Source: Lachnospiraceae bacterium A4 | Lineage (GTDB): Bacteria > Bacillota > Clostridia > Lachnospirales > Lachnospiraceae | Direction: 5' to 3' | Assembly (NCBI GenBank): GCA_000403215.2 | Contig: KE159527.1 | Coordinates: 382,114-446,113 of the forward strand | Length of the DNA stretch: 64,000 nucleotides | In this document: one piece after another, positions 8,542 through 17,392 of the stretch | How positions within the stretch are numbered: position 1 is the first letter of the stretch | Layout of the letters: every line of letters starts with the position of its first letter | Notes under the pieces: generated by a model | What the model saw: only the letters and a program-made list of their open reading frames with translations | Database searches by the model: none | What the model was told of the DNA's origin: nothing | Made by a program: the position numbers and the translations under genes

Positions 8542-10533
8542 TTATCGAATCACATACACGCACCCAACTGCCGTCTCATTACAGTTGCCGTCCACAGCCT
8601 TGTCCCAGTCCTCTGTCACGCCGATCACTGTGGTTTTATAGCGGTTTTTATCTGAATACACCATCTCAACCGCAGCCCCCAACGCTGCAATAGTATCCAA
8701 ATCTTTTTTTTGATTCTGGTCATAGAGTTCTCCCAAAAAGTTTTCCAGATAAACAGCGCCGGGTTCTTCTGTATATCCAATTCCGCTAAAGGCCTTCTTG
8801 GTTTCACCAAGCTCGCAGCTTTCCCCTGATGGCAAATCTTTATAAATATACAGCGTGTCATCATATATGACCGCAAAATACGCAAAATCCCACGCGGTCT
8901 CATTGGTTACGGTTCCATAGATGCCATGTTCTCCATAGTTTACTTCACTTTGAATCGTGCCGCCTTCTGTCTGTTTGGCACCCTCTGCCACAAAAAAGCC
9001 TTCCTCAAAGCTGGCATTGGGCACCATGCCAAACATCAGCCTGTCCCCCTCCTGCCGTATATGATGGTAGTAGCTTTCCTTGTAGCTGTTATCGTAGTAA
9101 ATCCCCACCAGCGGCCCTACGGAGGCATACTGCTCTGAAAGCGGCAGCGACCATTCCCGGTGTTTGGCATCATAGCAGCGCAGATAAGTAAGATACTCCT
9201 GTTCGTCGAGATTTCTGACAGACATGGAATATACTTTTGTATCACCTACCTCAAAGCCTCTTCCCGCAAAATAAATCATTACAATACCTGCCAGTGTCGC
9301 GGCAGGCACCGCAAACCAGTAATAGTCTCTTTTGTCAGCGTACTTCAATATCGTATACAGCACTGGTCCCACAAAGATGACATAGGCAGCAACGAGCATT
9401 CCCAGCAGGCCAAAATGGAGTTGTTCATTGCTGTTCCCAAACATATTAAAGCTTAGGTTAAAAATGTAGGAGGTTTTCGCTGCCAGATTATATTCCTCTG
9501 ATTTTCTAAACCGTGAATTTGCTGCTTTGCTCACCTCGTCGAGAAGCATCTCGGTAAAATCCTCCCTCGTACTGCCATTCCGATATGCAGATGTATCCAG
9601 CTTGCCAAGCTCTGACAGTGCGTAAGGCACAATCCCTACCGCGCCGTCTCCCCAATTATTTACAAATGCATGGGGTCTGGTATGAAGCTGATACATGCCT
9701 GTGCGGTCATTGAGCTCTGCAACAGGAAGTTTGTACAGGTTCAGATTATACGCCTGTATACTTTTGTTCTCCCCGGGATTGTTTATTTTTGTGACGTCCA
9801 TTTTCAGATACCGAAGCCCTTTTAGCGTATCCTCTGCATAACTGCCAGTCCCAACAAGCAGAATGCCTCCGTGGTCAATCCACTGTTCAACCGCATTCAC
9901 CGTGTCATATGGCAAAGCCGAAGTATTATATTTATCTATTACCAAAAACGTAAGATTGCCAAGTTCGTCTGCAAGCGTGTCACGATTGAGCTGTTTTAAC
10001 TTCACTGGAAAGTACGACCGCTCAAAAGCCAGCTCTCTTCCGCCCATATCCAGATAGGTCAGCGCCGGATACGCATCACTTAGAATCCCCATAGACAGCA
10101 CACTGGCTCCATCTGTCAAAAGCCGGTTTAACTGCCTCTCCTCTGTTTTCTGCTTCTTATTATCCCAAAATACTACTTTGACTGGATACTCAATGTATTC
10201 AATGCTTTTCTTGGGTATGTGGGTCACAAACTGTTTGATGCTGTCTTGCGGAAGTGAAATCTGTACATCATACGCACAGTCATAAATATCCTTACCCGGA
10301 TCGCCGTTTACCAGCAATTGCACGACTCCTTCCCAGTCCTCACCGCAGTTCTCAATGGTTAGCTGAATATCATAGGTACCCCCGTCCGACGGCAGCAGCC
10401 TCGCCTCAACCTCAAACCTTGTCTCCTCTGCATGGACGGTCTGCATTGTCTGTTCAAAAAACAGGCAGCTAAGAAACATACCCAGCATCAAAAACAACAT
10501 ATATTTACGATATAAACCCAATCTACAGTTCAT
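8542..10533 (-). CDS. Secreted, membrane-anchored protein with amidotransferase-like fold
   Basis: The open frame runs upstream to 10647, but the start at 10533 is preferred. It has the site GGATGGGGG just upstream and directly opens a signal peptide (residues 1-37). The 663-residue product has a large extracytoplasmic region. Around 140-215 this resembles the glutamine-amidotransferase-like domain of BatA-cluster proteins (WIDHGGILLVGTG). Two membrane helices near residues 380-430 follow, then a C-terminal domain with beta-rich character. It is the first gene of the ABC/MoxR/DUF58/VWA operon, behind the promoter at 10619-10647. I know of no assigned function. A role as substrate receptor or scaffold of the exporter is a guess. 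Confidence 0.82.
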   Translation of the reverse strand: MNCRLGLYRKYMLFLMLGMFLSCLFFEQTMQTVHAEETRFEVEARLLPSDGGTYDIQLTIENCGEDWEGVVQLLVNGDPGKDIYDCAYDVQISLPQDSIKQFVTHIPKKSIEYIEYPVKVVFWDNKKQKTEERQLNRLLTDGASVLSMGILSDAYPALTYLDMGGRELAFERSYFPVKLKQLNRDTLADELGNLTFLVIDKYNTSALPYDTVNAVEQWIDHGGILLVGTGSYAEDTLKGLRYLKMDVTKINNPGENKSIQAYNLNLYKLPVAELNDRTGMYQLHTRPHAFVNNWGDGAVGIVPYALSELGKLDTSAYRNGSTREDFTEMLLDEVSKAANSRFRKSEEYNLAAKTSYIFNLSFNMFGNSNEQLHFGLLGMLVAAYVIFVGPVLYTILKYADKRDYYWFAVPAATLAGIVMIYFAGRGFEVGDTKVYSMSVRNLDEQEYLTYLRCYDAKHREWSLPLSEQYASVGPLVGIYYDNSYKESYYHHIRQEGDRLMFGMVPNASFEEGFFVAEGAKQTEGGTIQSEVNYGEHGIYGTVTNETAWDFAYFAVIYDDTLYIYKDLPSGESCELGETKKAFSGIGYTEEPGAVYLENFLGELYDQNQKKDLDTIAALGAAVEMVYSDKNRYKTTVIGVTEDWDKAVDGNCNETAVGCVYVIR

Positions 10534-10618
10534 GTGTCCCCCATCCTTCTTGTGTAGTGTATGCCTCCCCGAAACATATGCATAATCATGTACTGAACAT
10601 TTATAATTATACAAAACT

Positions 10619-10647
10619 ATAGTATAAATTGCAATGTAAAATGTCAA
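10619..10647 (-). promoter_or_regulatory. Sigma-A promoter of the MoxR/ABC operon
   Basis: On the minus strand, TTGACA (10642-10647) is followed 17 bp later by TACTAT (10619-10624). It lies just after the galK terminator hairpin and about 90 bp upstream of the first ATG at 10533. Confidence 0.55.
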
Positions 10648-10649
10648 AA

Positions 10650-10673
10650 GGGATAAGCCTGACGGCTTATCCC
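10650..10673 (-). terminator. Rho-independent terminator after galK
   Basis: GGGATAAGCC and GGCTTATCCC form a perfect 10 bp stem with a 4-base loop. On the minus strand it is followed by TTTTGACATTTT. It lies 19 bp after the galK stop and separates that gene from the MoxR/ABC operon promoter. Confidence 0.8.
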
Positions 10674-10692
10674 ATAAATGAACGCAGCGAAG

Positions 10693-11925
10693 TTAAATTC
10701 TGACTGCCCCTACTGCCCTGATATTCATTGGATATACATTGCTCTCCCCTACGAACTGCGCTATGTAACGCACATAGTTGTCCGCCTCCGCAAGCGGCAC
10801 CAGACACATGATCACGCCCGCAAAGCCGCCGCCGTGCACACGGCATACACCATCGCCGATTCCCCTTAAAAACAGGTCTGTGAGCGCCAGTGTCCTTGTG
10901 ATCTTCTGCTCTTTGCAGTCCTGTAACGAATAACAGTTCTGCAACAGCTCCCACGAGGAAGTGCCAGACTCCTTCACGAGCTTCAGCACTGTATCAATGT
11001 CCTCTTTCCCAATTGCCGCAGCCATCTCATCGACCCTTCTGTTCTCCTCAAAGAAATGAATCGCGCGCAGCACTGCCCTGTCATTGGGAATCTCATTGAC
11101 ATGTGCAAGCAGGCTGTCAAGATTTGTCTCGCACAGCAACTCCACACCGAGTACTTTTGCCGCTTCCTTCATCTCATTTGGAATCCCTGAGTACTCCTCG
11201 CTCAAATCCGCATGTCCTTTGCCAGTGTTTACGATGACAAGGCGGTATCCTTTTTTCTCAAAAGAAAATGAGAGCGGCTTGTACTCCGGCTGGCTTCCGT
11301 TTGCAAAATCAAACAGCACAGGGCCGCCCACTGCACATGCCATCTGGTCCATCATGCCCGAAGCCTTATTCCAGTACACATTCTCAGAGTATTTGCCAAT
11401 CTTGGCATAATCCGCACAGCTCATCGCCCCATCGTTAAAGAAATGGTTGACAATCGTGCACACCAGCATCTCAAACGAAGCGGACGAGCTGACGCCTGCC
11501 GCTGCAATCACGTTCGTAGACACACAGGCATCAAATCCGCCAACCTGAAAGCCAAACTTCTGCGCGCCTTCTACCATACCCGCAAGCAGCGCCACAGTCC
11601 CGCCGCCCTTGGCAATGCTGTCAAGCGCATCAATGTCCACAACGATTTCCTGACTATAGCCCTCACTTGTAATGTGAATCACATTGCTGTTATTGGGAAA
11701 TGCCGCACCGACCGTATCCAAGTCAATGCTGCCTGCAATCACCTTGCCGCCGTTATGGTCTGTGTGATTTCCGATGATCTCCGTCCTGCCCGGCGCGGTA
11801 AAAAACGCTGCCTCGTCATGTCCATACTTTTCTTGAAACTGCTCTGCCAGCGCTTTCAAACGCGCCGCACTCTCTACACTTTCTCCGTAAACCTTTTCCA
11901 GTCTCTCGCTGCTTGGGATATTCAT
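10693..11925 (-). CDS. galK: Galactokinase
   Basis: It phosphorylates alpha-D-galactose to galactose 1-phosphate in the Leloir pathway, in the cytosol. The 410-residue product shows the galactokinase signature GRTEIIGNHTDHNGG near 43-57, the GHMP kinase ATP-binding motif AAGVSSSASFE near 126-136, and the C-terminal glycine-rich motif RVHGGGFAGV. An upstream TTG at 11943 is also in frame, but AAGGAGG lies 8 bp before ATG 11925, so that start is chosen. No galT or galE is adjacent. Upstream, 39 bp away, is a putative esterase gene in the same direction. A strong hairpin terminator follows. Confidence 0.96.
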   Translation of the reverse strand: MNIPSSERLEKVYGESVESAARLKALAEQFQEKYGHDEAAFFTAPGRTEIIGNHTDHNGGKVIAGSIDLDTVGAAFPNNSNVIHITSEGYSQEIVVDIDALDSIAKGGGTVALLAGMVEGAQKFGFQVGGFDACVSTNVIAAAGVSSSASFEMLVCTIVNHFFNDGAMSCADYAKIGKYSENVYWNKASGMMDQMACAVGGPVLFDFANGSQPEYKPLSFSFEKKGYRLVIVNTGKGHADLSEEYSGIPNEMKEAAKVLGVELLCETNLDSLLAHVNEIPNDRAVLRAIHFFEENRRVDEMAAAIGKEDIDTVLKLVKESGTSSWELLQNCYSLQDCKEQKITRTLALTDLFLRGIGDGVCRVHGGGFAGVIMCLVPLAEADNYVRYIAQFVGESNVYPMNIRAVGAVRI

Positions 11926-11964
11926 TGTTAATTCCTCCTTCAATTCATTTCTACGCTGCTTTTA

Positions 11965-12690
11965 TTATACCTCAAACTGTCTCAAAATCCAATCAATTCC
12001 TTTTGCAATCCGCAAATCCGGTTCCGCGAAATGCCCGCCATGGTTCCACTCCAAAATATCTCTTTGATGCGGCTGATGCCCGCAGAGCAGCGCATACGTT
12101 TCTTTGGTACAGTCCCTCACGGCTGCCATCCGCTTATTTTTCGTCTGATGCTCCTTGTCGCCAAGGCTCATGTAATGATACATACTCTTGTTTTCGCGGA
12201 CTTTCATGGACTGTTTCTGCACATACTCCAGCCAGCCCTCATACCACAAGGAGGCGGAACAACTGACCACTCCTGCAAACAATTCGCATTTACAGTATAC
12301 CCATAGACTAAAAAGCCCTGCAAGAGAATATCCGACCGGAAAACGGGCAATTTCGCACATCCCCCGCTCAACGAATGGCATACAGCACGCGGTGAGCCAC
12401 TCGAAGGTATCCTCCCCCTTCCCGCCAAAGGCTTCTGTCCCAAAGACTGCCTGCGCCGCCCACGGCGAGAAATCATCATTCCAGCTTTCAGACTCATACG
12501 CTGCCAGTAAAAAGCCGGCTTTGGGCTGATGTGTCTTTAAATATGACACAACTGTCATTACAGCATCTTTATTTCCCCTGCTGATTCCCCAATAAAACAC
12601 TGGAAGCCGTGGAAAAGTATGCGCAGTGTTCTGCTGATAGAGGTGGCATGTCCTGCCATGAAGCGTAGTGGTTGTGAAATCGTCTGACAT
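11965..12690 (-). CDS. Putative alpha/beta-hydrolase (esterase-like)
   Basis: The 241-residue protein has an alpha/beta-hydrolase layout. The nucleophile elbow GYSLAG lies near residues 119-124. A following strand SCSASLWYEGW is typical of putative esterases of the IroE/D family. A late His in WNHGGHFAEPDLR could complete the triad. There is no signal peptide, so it is probably cytosolic. The substrate is unknown. It lies 28 bp after the CoA-transferase gene and 39 bp before galK, so it may be co-transcribed with both. The ribosome binding site is weak. Confidence 0.75.
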   Translation of the reverse strand: MSDDFTTTTLHGRTCHLYQQNTAHTFPRLPVFYWGISRGNKDAVMTVVSYLKTHQPKAGFLLAAYESESWNDDFSPWAAQAVFGTEAFGGKGEDTFEWLTACCMPFVERGMCEIARFPVGYSLAGLFSLWVYCKCELFAGVVSCSASLWYEGWLEYVQKQSMKVRENKSMYHYMSLGDKEHQTKNKRMAAVRDCTKETYALLCGHQPHQRDILEWNHGGHFAEPDLRIAKGIDWILRQFEV

Positions 12691-12718
12691 TATTTTTCAA
12701 TCTCTTTCTTTTATTATT

Positions 12719-14059
12719 TTACCGCCGGTTCGACCGCCGCCAAATTTTGCGTTTGTCCGCCTCCTCGATTAGCCTCTCGCGAAAATCGGGGTGCGCGATG
12801 GAGATCAGCCCCTCCGCCCGCTCCCATGTGGAACGCCCTTCAAGATTGATCACGCCGTACTCTGTCGCCAGAAAGTAGACCTGGCTTCTCGGTGAGGTGA
12901 TGATATCCCCGTCAAACTGCGGACGGATACGGGAATGATACACGCCTTCCTTATCTTTATACACAGAGCTCATACAGATAAAGGCTTTGCCGCCTCTGGA
13001 GGCAGAAGCGCCTATGAGAAAATCAAGCTGTCCGCCCGTGCCGCTGATCTGTCTGGAGCCAGAACTTTCCGCCGCCACCTGACCATACAAATCCACAGAG
13101 ACACAACTGTTAATAGAAACCATATTGTCAATCTGGGCAATCACGCTCGGTCTGTTGACATACTCCAGCGGATACGCCGCGATGCCGTGATTGTCGTCCA
13201 CCCATTCATACAGCTCCGGCGAGCCAATGGCACAGCCAAACACCCCTTTGCCCTTGTCAATATTTTTTCTTTTGTTGGTGAGCTTTCCTGCTTTGTACAT
13301 ACTCAGATACGCATCGGAACAAAGCTCTGTGTGCATGCCCAAATCCTTGAGATCGGACTCTGCAATCAGTTCTCCCAGCGCATTCGGCATACTGCCAATT
13401 CCAAGCTGCAACGTCGCACCATCTACAAGATAGGGCAGAAGCTTCTCCGCAATCCTTCTGTCAATTTCCGTCGGCACAATCGCTTTGCTGCCCGCAAACG
13501 GTTCATGTTCCCCCTCCACGATATAATCCACGTCAGAAATATGGATACACTCGTCATAGCCGCCATGCACTTTGGGCAGATGCTCATTCACTTCGACGAT
13601 CAAAAGCTCAGCCATGCGCGTAATCGGCGCTGCGACACCCGTATTGACCGAAAAATTAAAATACCCGTGCTTATCCATCGGCGAGACACTGACCATCGCG
13701 ACGTTGACTTTTAGAAAATATTCATAGTAGGCAGCATTATTGTGAAACACCATTGGAATATAGTAACACAGCCCCCGGTCGCAGAGCTTTCTCTCATAGG
13801 AGGAACAATGCCAGCTATGGTACGTAAAATGCGCCTGTGTCTCATCGCACTCTGCAATCTCAATGGGACCTGATATCAGATTCCCGCGAATCTTGACGTC
13901 ATACAAATCATCTCTTCGCTTTGCCAGTGCCCTGTCTAAGAGCACCGGCTTGCCAAGACAGCTTGTATAATCAATCCAGTCGCCGCTCTTCACCACGCGC
14001 ACTGCCTCCTCGGGCGTGACAAGCTTTGTATTGTATTCCGTGAGAAAGTTTTTCAGCAT
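12719..14059 (-). CDS. Acetyl-CoA hydrolase/transferase family; butyryl-CoA:acetate CoA-transferase-like
   Basis: This 446-residue enzyme belongs to the family that moves CoA between acyl-CoA and a carboxylic acid, usually acetate. The motif GMHTELCSDA (about 241-250) matches the region holding the catalytic glutamate of 4-hydroxybutyrate/butyryl CoA-transferases (Glu245 here). The C-terminal part has SGTGGQLDF near 341-349 and the ending ERAEGLISIAHPDFRE typical of the family. It is a likely final step of butyrate or propionate formation. Substrate choice cannot be read from the sequence alone, and a canonical but gene would be expected to show higher similarity than I can judge here. The start has GGAGG at a good distance. 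Confidence 0.85.
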   Translation of the reverse strand: MLKNFLTEYNTKLVTPEEAVRVVKSGDWIDYTSCLGKPVLLDRALAKRRDDLYDVKIRGNLISGPIEIAECDETQAHFTYHSWHCSSYERKLCDRGLCYYIPMVFHNNAAYYEYFLKVNVAMVSVSPMDKHGYFNFSVNTGVAAPITRMAELLIVEVNEHLPKVHGGYDECIHISDVDYIVEGEHEPFAGSKAIVPTEIDRRIAEKLLPYLVDGATLQLGIGSMPNALGELIAESDLKDLGMHTELCSDAYLSMYKAGKLTNKRKNIDKGKGVFGCAIGSPELYEWVDDNHGIAAYPLEYVNRPSVIAQIDNMVSINSCVSVDLYGQVAAESSGSRQISGTGGQLDFLIGASASRGGKAFICMSSVYKDKEGVYHSRIRPQFDGDIITSPRSQVYFLATEYGVINLEGRSTWERAEGLISIAHPDFRERLIEEADKRKIWRRSNRR

Positions 14060-14113
14060 TGTATTACGCCTCCGTTTTTATATTTTAGACGAATCATACT
14101 GTCTCTTATCATC

Positions 14114-14548
14114 TCATCTGCCAAATACAGCCCCAATCGAAGCCTCCACGCGCTGAAGGGACTCCACTGCGTCATTCAGGTTCCCCAGCGCCTCGGAGAG
14201 CTCTGTCGTGTCAAGTCCCTCGATTGCGCTGTTGAGCGCGTCGATGTCCAGTTCATCCAGCGCTGCCACTGCCTGCTCCATCGTCTCTACCGCATGGTCC
14301 AGATCGACAGTATCCAGCATCGTCCTGAGCTGCCAGAGAGTCTCATTGACATTCTCGATATCCACTTCCGCCGCCTGCTCCAAAATAGGCTGTACATTCT
14401 CCAAAATACCCTGCATTCGCAGAAACAGATAGCCTCCTCCACAGAGTAAAAGAAGTGTTAAAATTGAAGTAATGATGCACACCCCTCTGGTAAAAGCAAG
14501 GTCCCTGCGCAGTTTTTTCATCTGATGGTCATAATTTTGTTCACTCAT
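14114..14548 (-). CDS. Small membrane-anchored coiled-coil protein
   Basis: The start at 14548 follows GGGAGG by 7 bp. A further in-frame ATG lies 15 bp upstream but has no such site. The 144-residue product has a short basic N-terminus, one membrane helix near 25-45, and then about 95 residues of regular heptad-like acidic helix rich in Leu, Ala, Glu and Asp. Repeats of the type D(I/L)(D/E)xAxE predict an extended coiled coil outside or under the membrane. No family is recognised. It has its own likely promoter at 14578-14607 and lies 54 bp before the CoA-transferase gene. Confidence 0.8.
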   Translation of the reverse strand: MSEQNYDHQMKKLRRDLAFTRGVCIITSILTLLLLCGGGYLFLRMQGILENVQPILEQAAEVDIENVNETLWQLRTMLDTVDLDHAVETMEQAVAALDELDIDALNSAIEGLDTTELSEALGNLNDAVESLQRVEASIGAVFGR

Positions 14549-14577
14549 TGCAAATCCTCCCATAATTAATTTTGTCT

Positions 14578-14607
14578 ATCATACCATATTTATAGTAAAA
14601 AGTCCAA
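14578..14607 (-). promoter_or_regulatory. Promoter of the coiled-coil protein gene
   Basis: On the minus strand, TTGGAC (14602-14607), an 18 bp spacer and TATGAT (14578-14583) lie 30-60 bp upstream of ATG 14548. Transcription diverges from the CheX/receiver gene. Confidence 0.5.
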
Positions 14608-14653
14608 AAATTTGTAACATTTCCCAAATTTTCGATTTTTTTCAAATTTATAG

Positions 14654-14682
14654 TTGTTATATTTTCAATAATTTTATAAAAT
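14654..14682 (+). promoter_or_regulatory. Promoter of the CheX-like/receiver gene
   Basis: TTGTTA (14654-14659), a 17 bp spacer and TAAAAT (14677-14682) stand about 47 bp before ATG 14729. The surroundings are very AT-rich, so chance matches are possible. Confidence 0.4.
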
Positions 14683-14728
14683 AGAAGTATCAAATTAGTC
14701 AAATACATGACAGAGAGGTGCGATTACT

Positions 14729-16027
14729 ATGTTTATACAACTATTTAGTAACTATTTGGTCGGACAATCCGTGATCACAATCGAGCAGAGGGACACATTT
14801 CAGGAGGAAATCCAGAAAACGCGCGTCAAGCTGGGCACGATTGCCATCGCTGAGGGACTGCTGACAGAGGCGCAGGCTGAGGAGATCAACCATCAGCAGA
14901 CCTTACAGGACCGCCGCTTCGGTGACATCGCTGTCGAGCTGGAATACCTCACACCAGATCAGGTGTCCGAGCTGCTGGGCAAACAGGGTGATGTGCCCAT
15001 GAAATTTTTCCAGCTTCTCATCAACAACCTCGGTCTGTCTATGGAAGCTGTCACAGAACACCTTCACGGCTTCCAGAAAGCACACGGCTTCACAAACGAG
15101 GAACTCGAGGCGGTCAAGGAGGACGATTTCGAGACGATTATTCCTCTGTTTGCCACGGTGCGGGACACTACCATCACGGACCTAGCCGGACTTGTCATGC
15201 GTAATCTCACCCGCTTTGTCACCAACAACTTCTTTTTTGGCAGAATGAAGAAAGCCACCGAGTATTCGTACAGTATGCTTGCGGGGCAAAAATCTGTCGG
15301 GGAAGCCGATATTTTCCTTGGTTTTAGCGCTGCAAACGAGCTGGACGGCATTATCAAGCTTGCCAAGAATTACGCAAAATCTGTCTCTGTCACCAGCAGC
15401 GACGAAGTGTATGACGCTGTCTGTGAATTTGCAAACCTAAATAACGGTCTTTTTGACTCTGTGCTCAGCGACGACGATGTATTTATTGAGATGGTTCCGC
15501 CAGAGGTCTATTTAAACCAGCAACTGTCCGGCAATGCTTATTATATGCCAGTTTATATTGACGATTCAGAATTTGACCTCATTATCTCTACTGACGCTGC
15601 CTTTGTTCCCGGAGAGAAGCCCCATACATTGAATCTGAAAAAGACAGAACTCAGCCCCAGCGCTGCCAGCTCACTGCCCACTGTCTTAGTGGTAGATGAT
15701 TCTGCCCTGATTCGAAAGATGCTCATCAAACTGCTGAATGAAAACGGCTATCAGGTTGTGGGAGAGGCAACCAACGGTGCAGAGGGCGTCGAGCTGTATA
15801 AGGAGCTTGATCCAGATATCGTGACGCTCGATATCACAATGCCTGTGATGGATGGCGTGACTGCCCTCAAGAAAATCAAAGAGTACGATCCAGAGGCGAT
15901 GGTTGCGATGATCTCCGCTGCGGGCCAGAAGGACAAACTCATGGACGCGCTGCGGGAAGGCGCCGAGCTGTTCTTCACAAAACCTTTTAATGCGCAGGAA
16001 GTCATCTCGAGCCTGAGAAGCTCTTAA
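14729..16027 (+). CDS. CheX-like phosphatase/response-regulator receiver fusion
   Basis: This 432-residue cytosolic signalling protein appears to have three parts. Residues 20-90 resemble the MshE/GspE N-terminal domain, with two rounds of a (L)G.IA.E.G.LT...(A/V) pattern. The middle (about 130-300) looks like a CheC/CheX phosphatase fold. It carries an ExxN motif (EFAN, near 232-235) of the kind used by these enzymes to dephosphorylate CheY-P. The C-terminus (about 312-432) is a complete CheY-like receiver with an acidic pair VDD, a phospho-accepting Asp near 367 in LDITMPVMDG, and the conserved Lys in FTKPF. No chemotaxis genes are adjacent. The site GAGAGGTG precedes the ATG. Confidence 0.85.
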   Translation: MFIQLFSNYLVGQSVITIEQRDTFQEEIQKTRVKLGTIAIAEGLLTEAQAEEINHQQTLQDRRFGDIAVELEYLTPDQVSELLGKQGDVPMKFFQLLINNLGLSMEAVTEHLHGFQKAHGFTNEELEAVKEDDFETIIPLFATVRDTTITDLAGLVMRNLTRFVTNNFFFGRMKKATEYSYSMLAGQKSVGEADIFLGFSAANELDGIIKLAKNYAKSVSVTSSDEVYDAVCEFANLNNGLFDSVLSDDDVFIEMVPPEVYLNQQLSGNAYYMPVYIDDSEFDLIISTDAAFVPGEKPHTLNLKKTELSPSAASSLPTVLVVDDSALIRKMLIKLLNENGYQVVGEATNGAEGVELYKELDPDIVTLDITMPVMDGVTALKKIKEYDPEAMVAMISAAGQKDKLMDALREGAELFFTKPFNAQEVISSLRSS

Positions 16028-16039
16028 ATGAAACACATA

Positions 16040-16084
16040 ATTCCTCTGGGAATACACTTAGTACCTGTGTATTTCCAGAGGAAT
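16040..16084. terminator. Long inverted repeat, probable bidirectional terminator
   Basis: ATTCCTCTGGGAATACAC pairs with GTGTATTTCCAGAGGAAT over 18 bp, with one G-U type mismatch and a 9-base loop. It lies between two convergent genes, the receiver gene on plus (end 16027) and the last gene of the central operon on minus (end 16095). There is no clear T-run on either side, so the termination mechanism is not certain. Confidence 0.6.
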
Positions 16085-16094
16085 CTATAAGGAT

Positions 16095-16862
16095 TCAAAA
16101 ATGAACTTCCCACTCTACCATTTTTATAAGAGGCAGGGACGGATAGTTATCATACGTTTTTTTATAGTAATCTTTTCCATTTGCATCCTGCAATTCTGTA
16201 TCAAAGATATACCACTCATCACCAATCTTAACTTCTGTCCAACCATGAGGAGTAGTACCTCCTCTTCTTGCACTAACCTCTCCCGTTATCACTTTTGCTT
16301 CATATCCAAGCCCTGCCATCAGATATGCAAAAGCCGATGCATATTTGTAACAATTCCCCTCACCTGTCATAAAAAGCTGCATCGCATACTCCCCGGTCCA
16401 ATCTCCTGTAGGCGTATCGTATGTTCTCTTATAGACAGTATTATTGATTATATGCATATAACAGATATGTATTTTCTCCTCTTCTGTCATATAGGGCTGA
16501 ATTATGACAGAAAGAATATGGTTCACTACTTCCTTTAACTGCTGATCACTATTTACAGGCGTTCCAGTATCTATTCCAGTAAACTTGCCATCTTTTCCAA
16601 ATACAAATCCATTAATTACAGTATCTATTGCCATCGAACCATCATAAGGGCTAAAGAAAAACCAATCGTTGCCAATCTGAACCCAATCCATTGCAAGTGT
16701 ACCATCAGGATATATGAAATAAATTTTGCCATCTTTCCCAATAAGTTCTCCCACGACTTCGGACTGTTCATTTGCATATACCAAAAAGCTGTTCTGCCGT
16801 ACAGAAAGGCACATACTGATTACAAACACTACTATTACAGTATATATTCTATATTTTTTCAT
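16095..16862 (-). CDS. Secreted transglutaminase-like protein with wall-binding-type repeats
   Basis: The 255-residue product begins with a signal peptide (1-30). Residues 40-95 contain two to three short aromatic repeats of the choline/cell-wall-binding type (W-x-x-I-G-N-D-W, then DG). The second half is a transglutaminase-like cysteine peptidase fold with Cys in GEGNCYKYA, His in TPHGWTE and Asp in WYIFDTE, so the triad is complete. It should act outside the cell, perhaps cross-linking or cleaving peptide bonds in wall proteins. It is the last gene of the central operon and ends just before the inverted repeat at 16040-16084. Confidence 0.85.
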   Translation of the reverse strand: MKKYRIYTVIVVFVISMCLSVRQNSFLVYANEQSEVVGELIGKDGKIYFIYPDGTLAMDWVQIGNDWFFFSPYDGSMAIDTVINGFVFGKDGKFTGIDTGTPVNSDQQLKEVVNHILSVIIQPYMTEEEKIHICYMHIINNTVYKRTYDTPTGDWTGEYAMQLFMTGEGNCYKYASAFAYLMAGLGYEAKVITGEVSARRGGTTPHGWTEVKIGDEWYIFDTELQDANGKDYYKKTYDNYPSLPLIKMVEWEVHF

Positions 16863-16882
16863 TACTCTTCTCCCAGAATATT

Positions 16883-17365
16883 TTATTCATCTAGATATTC
16901 TATATGCCCATCAGAATATGTAATTTCCCAATAGCCGCTATCAGAACCGCAATCTTCTATATATCTTCTGTTAACCTCTACAACTGCATTTTCTGATGGT
17001 GATTCCTCCTGAATCAGCGTCTCATCTGACATTTTAGCTTCTTCCGCTTTCATCTGTGCGCTGGCCTCTGCCTTTGCTTTCGCTTTTGCTTTTGCCGGTG
17101 CCTTGGCTGCCGGCTCAGTTTCTTCTGTCTGTGTTATCTGTTCTATTTCTACCTCTGTCTGTGTATCGGTCTCTATAGCAACTTTTTCTTCCACCTCTGT
17201 CTCAAATACTGAATCAGGTTCCTGAGCTTCCTGTCTTATATTTTCTTCGCTTTGAGACTGGGATTCCTGTGTCTCTTCATTATTCATACCCTGTACTTTT
17301 CCTACAACAAGTACACTTCCTGCAAACAATACTCCAGCTAACATACATATTACTATTCTTTTCAT
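16883..17365 (-). CDS. Secreted acidic protein with Lys/Ala repeat
   Basis: No family is recognised. The 160-residue protein has an N-terminal signal sequence (1-26) and a very Glu/Gln/Thr-rich middle. A run of Ala-Lys dipeptides (about 90-102) is followed by a compact C-terminus of about 30 residues ending in YWEITYSDGHIEYLDE. This looks like an exported protein with a disordered linker and a small folded tip. It lies 27 bp after the AlgJ-like gene and 20 bp before the transglutaminase-like gene, so it is part of the operon. Confidence 0.75.
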   Translation of the reverse strand: MKRIVICMLAGVLFAGSVLVVGKVQGMNNEETQESQSQSEENIRQEAQEPDSVFETEVEEKVAIETDTQTEVEIEQITQTEETEPAAKAPAKAKAKAKAEASAQMKAEEAKMSDETLIQEESPSENAVVEVNRRYIEDCGSDSGYWEITYSDGHIEYLDE

Positions 17366-17392
17366 TGCTCATCCATCCATTTCGACATCATT

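Noticed and set aside
11926-11943. TTG start of galactokinase six codons upstream
   Set aside because: The codons overlap the ribosome binding site AAGGAGG that serves the ATG at 11925.
12935-13714. Plus-strand open frame of 259 codons opposite the CoA-transferase
   Set aside because: No recognisable domain, no start site, and the opposite strand carries a complete well-conserved enzyme.
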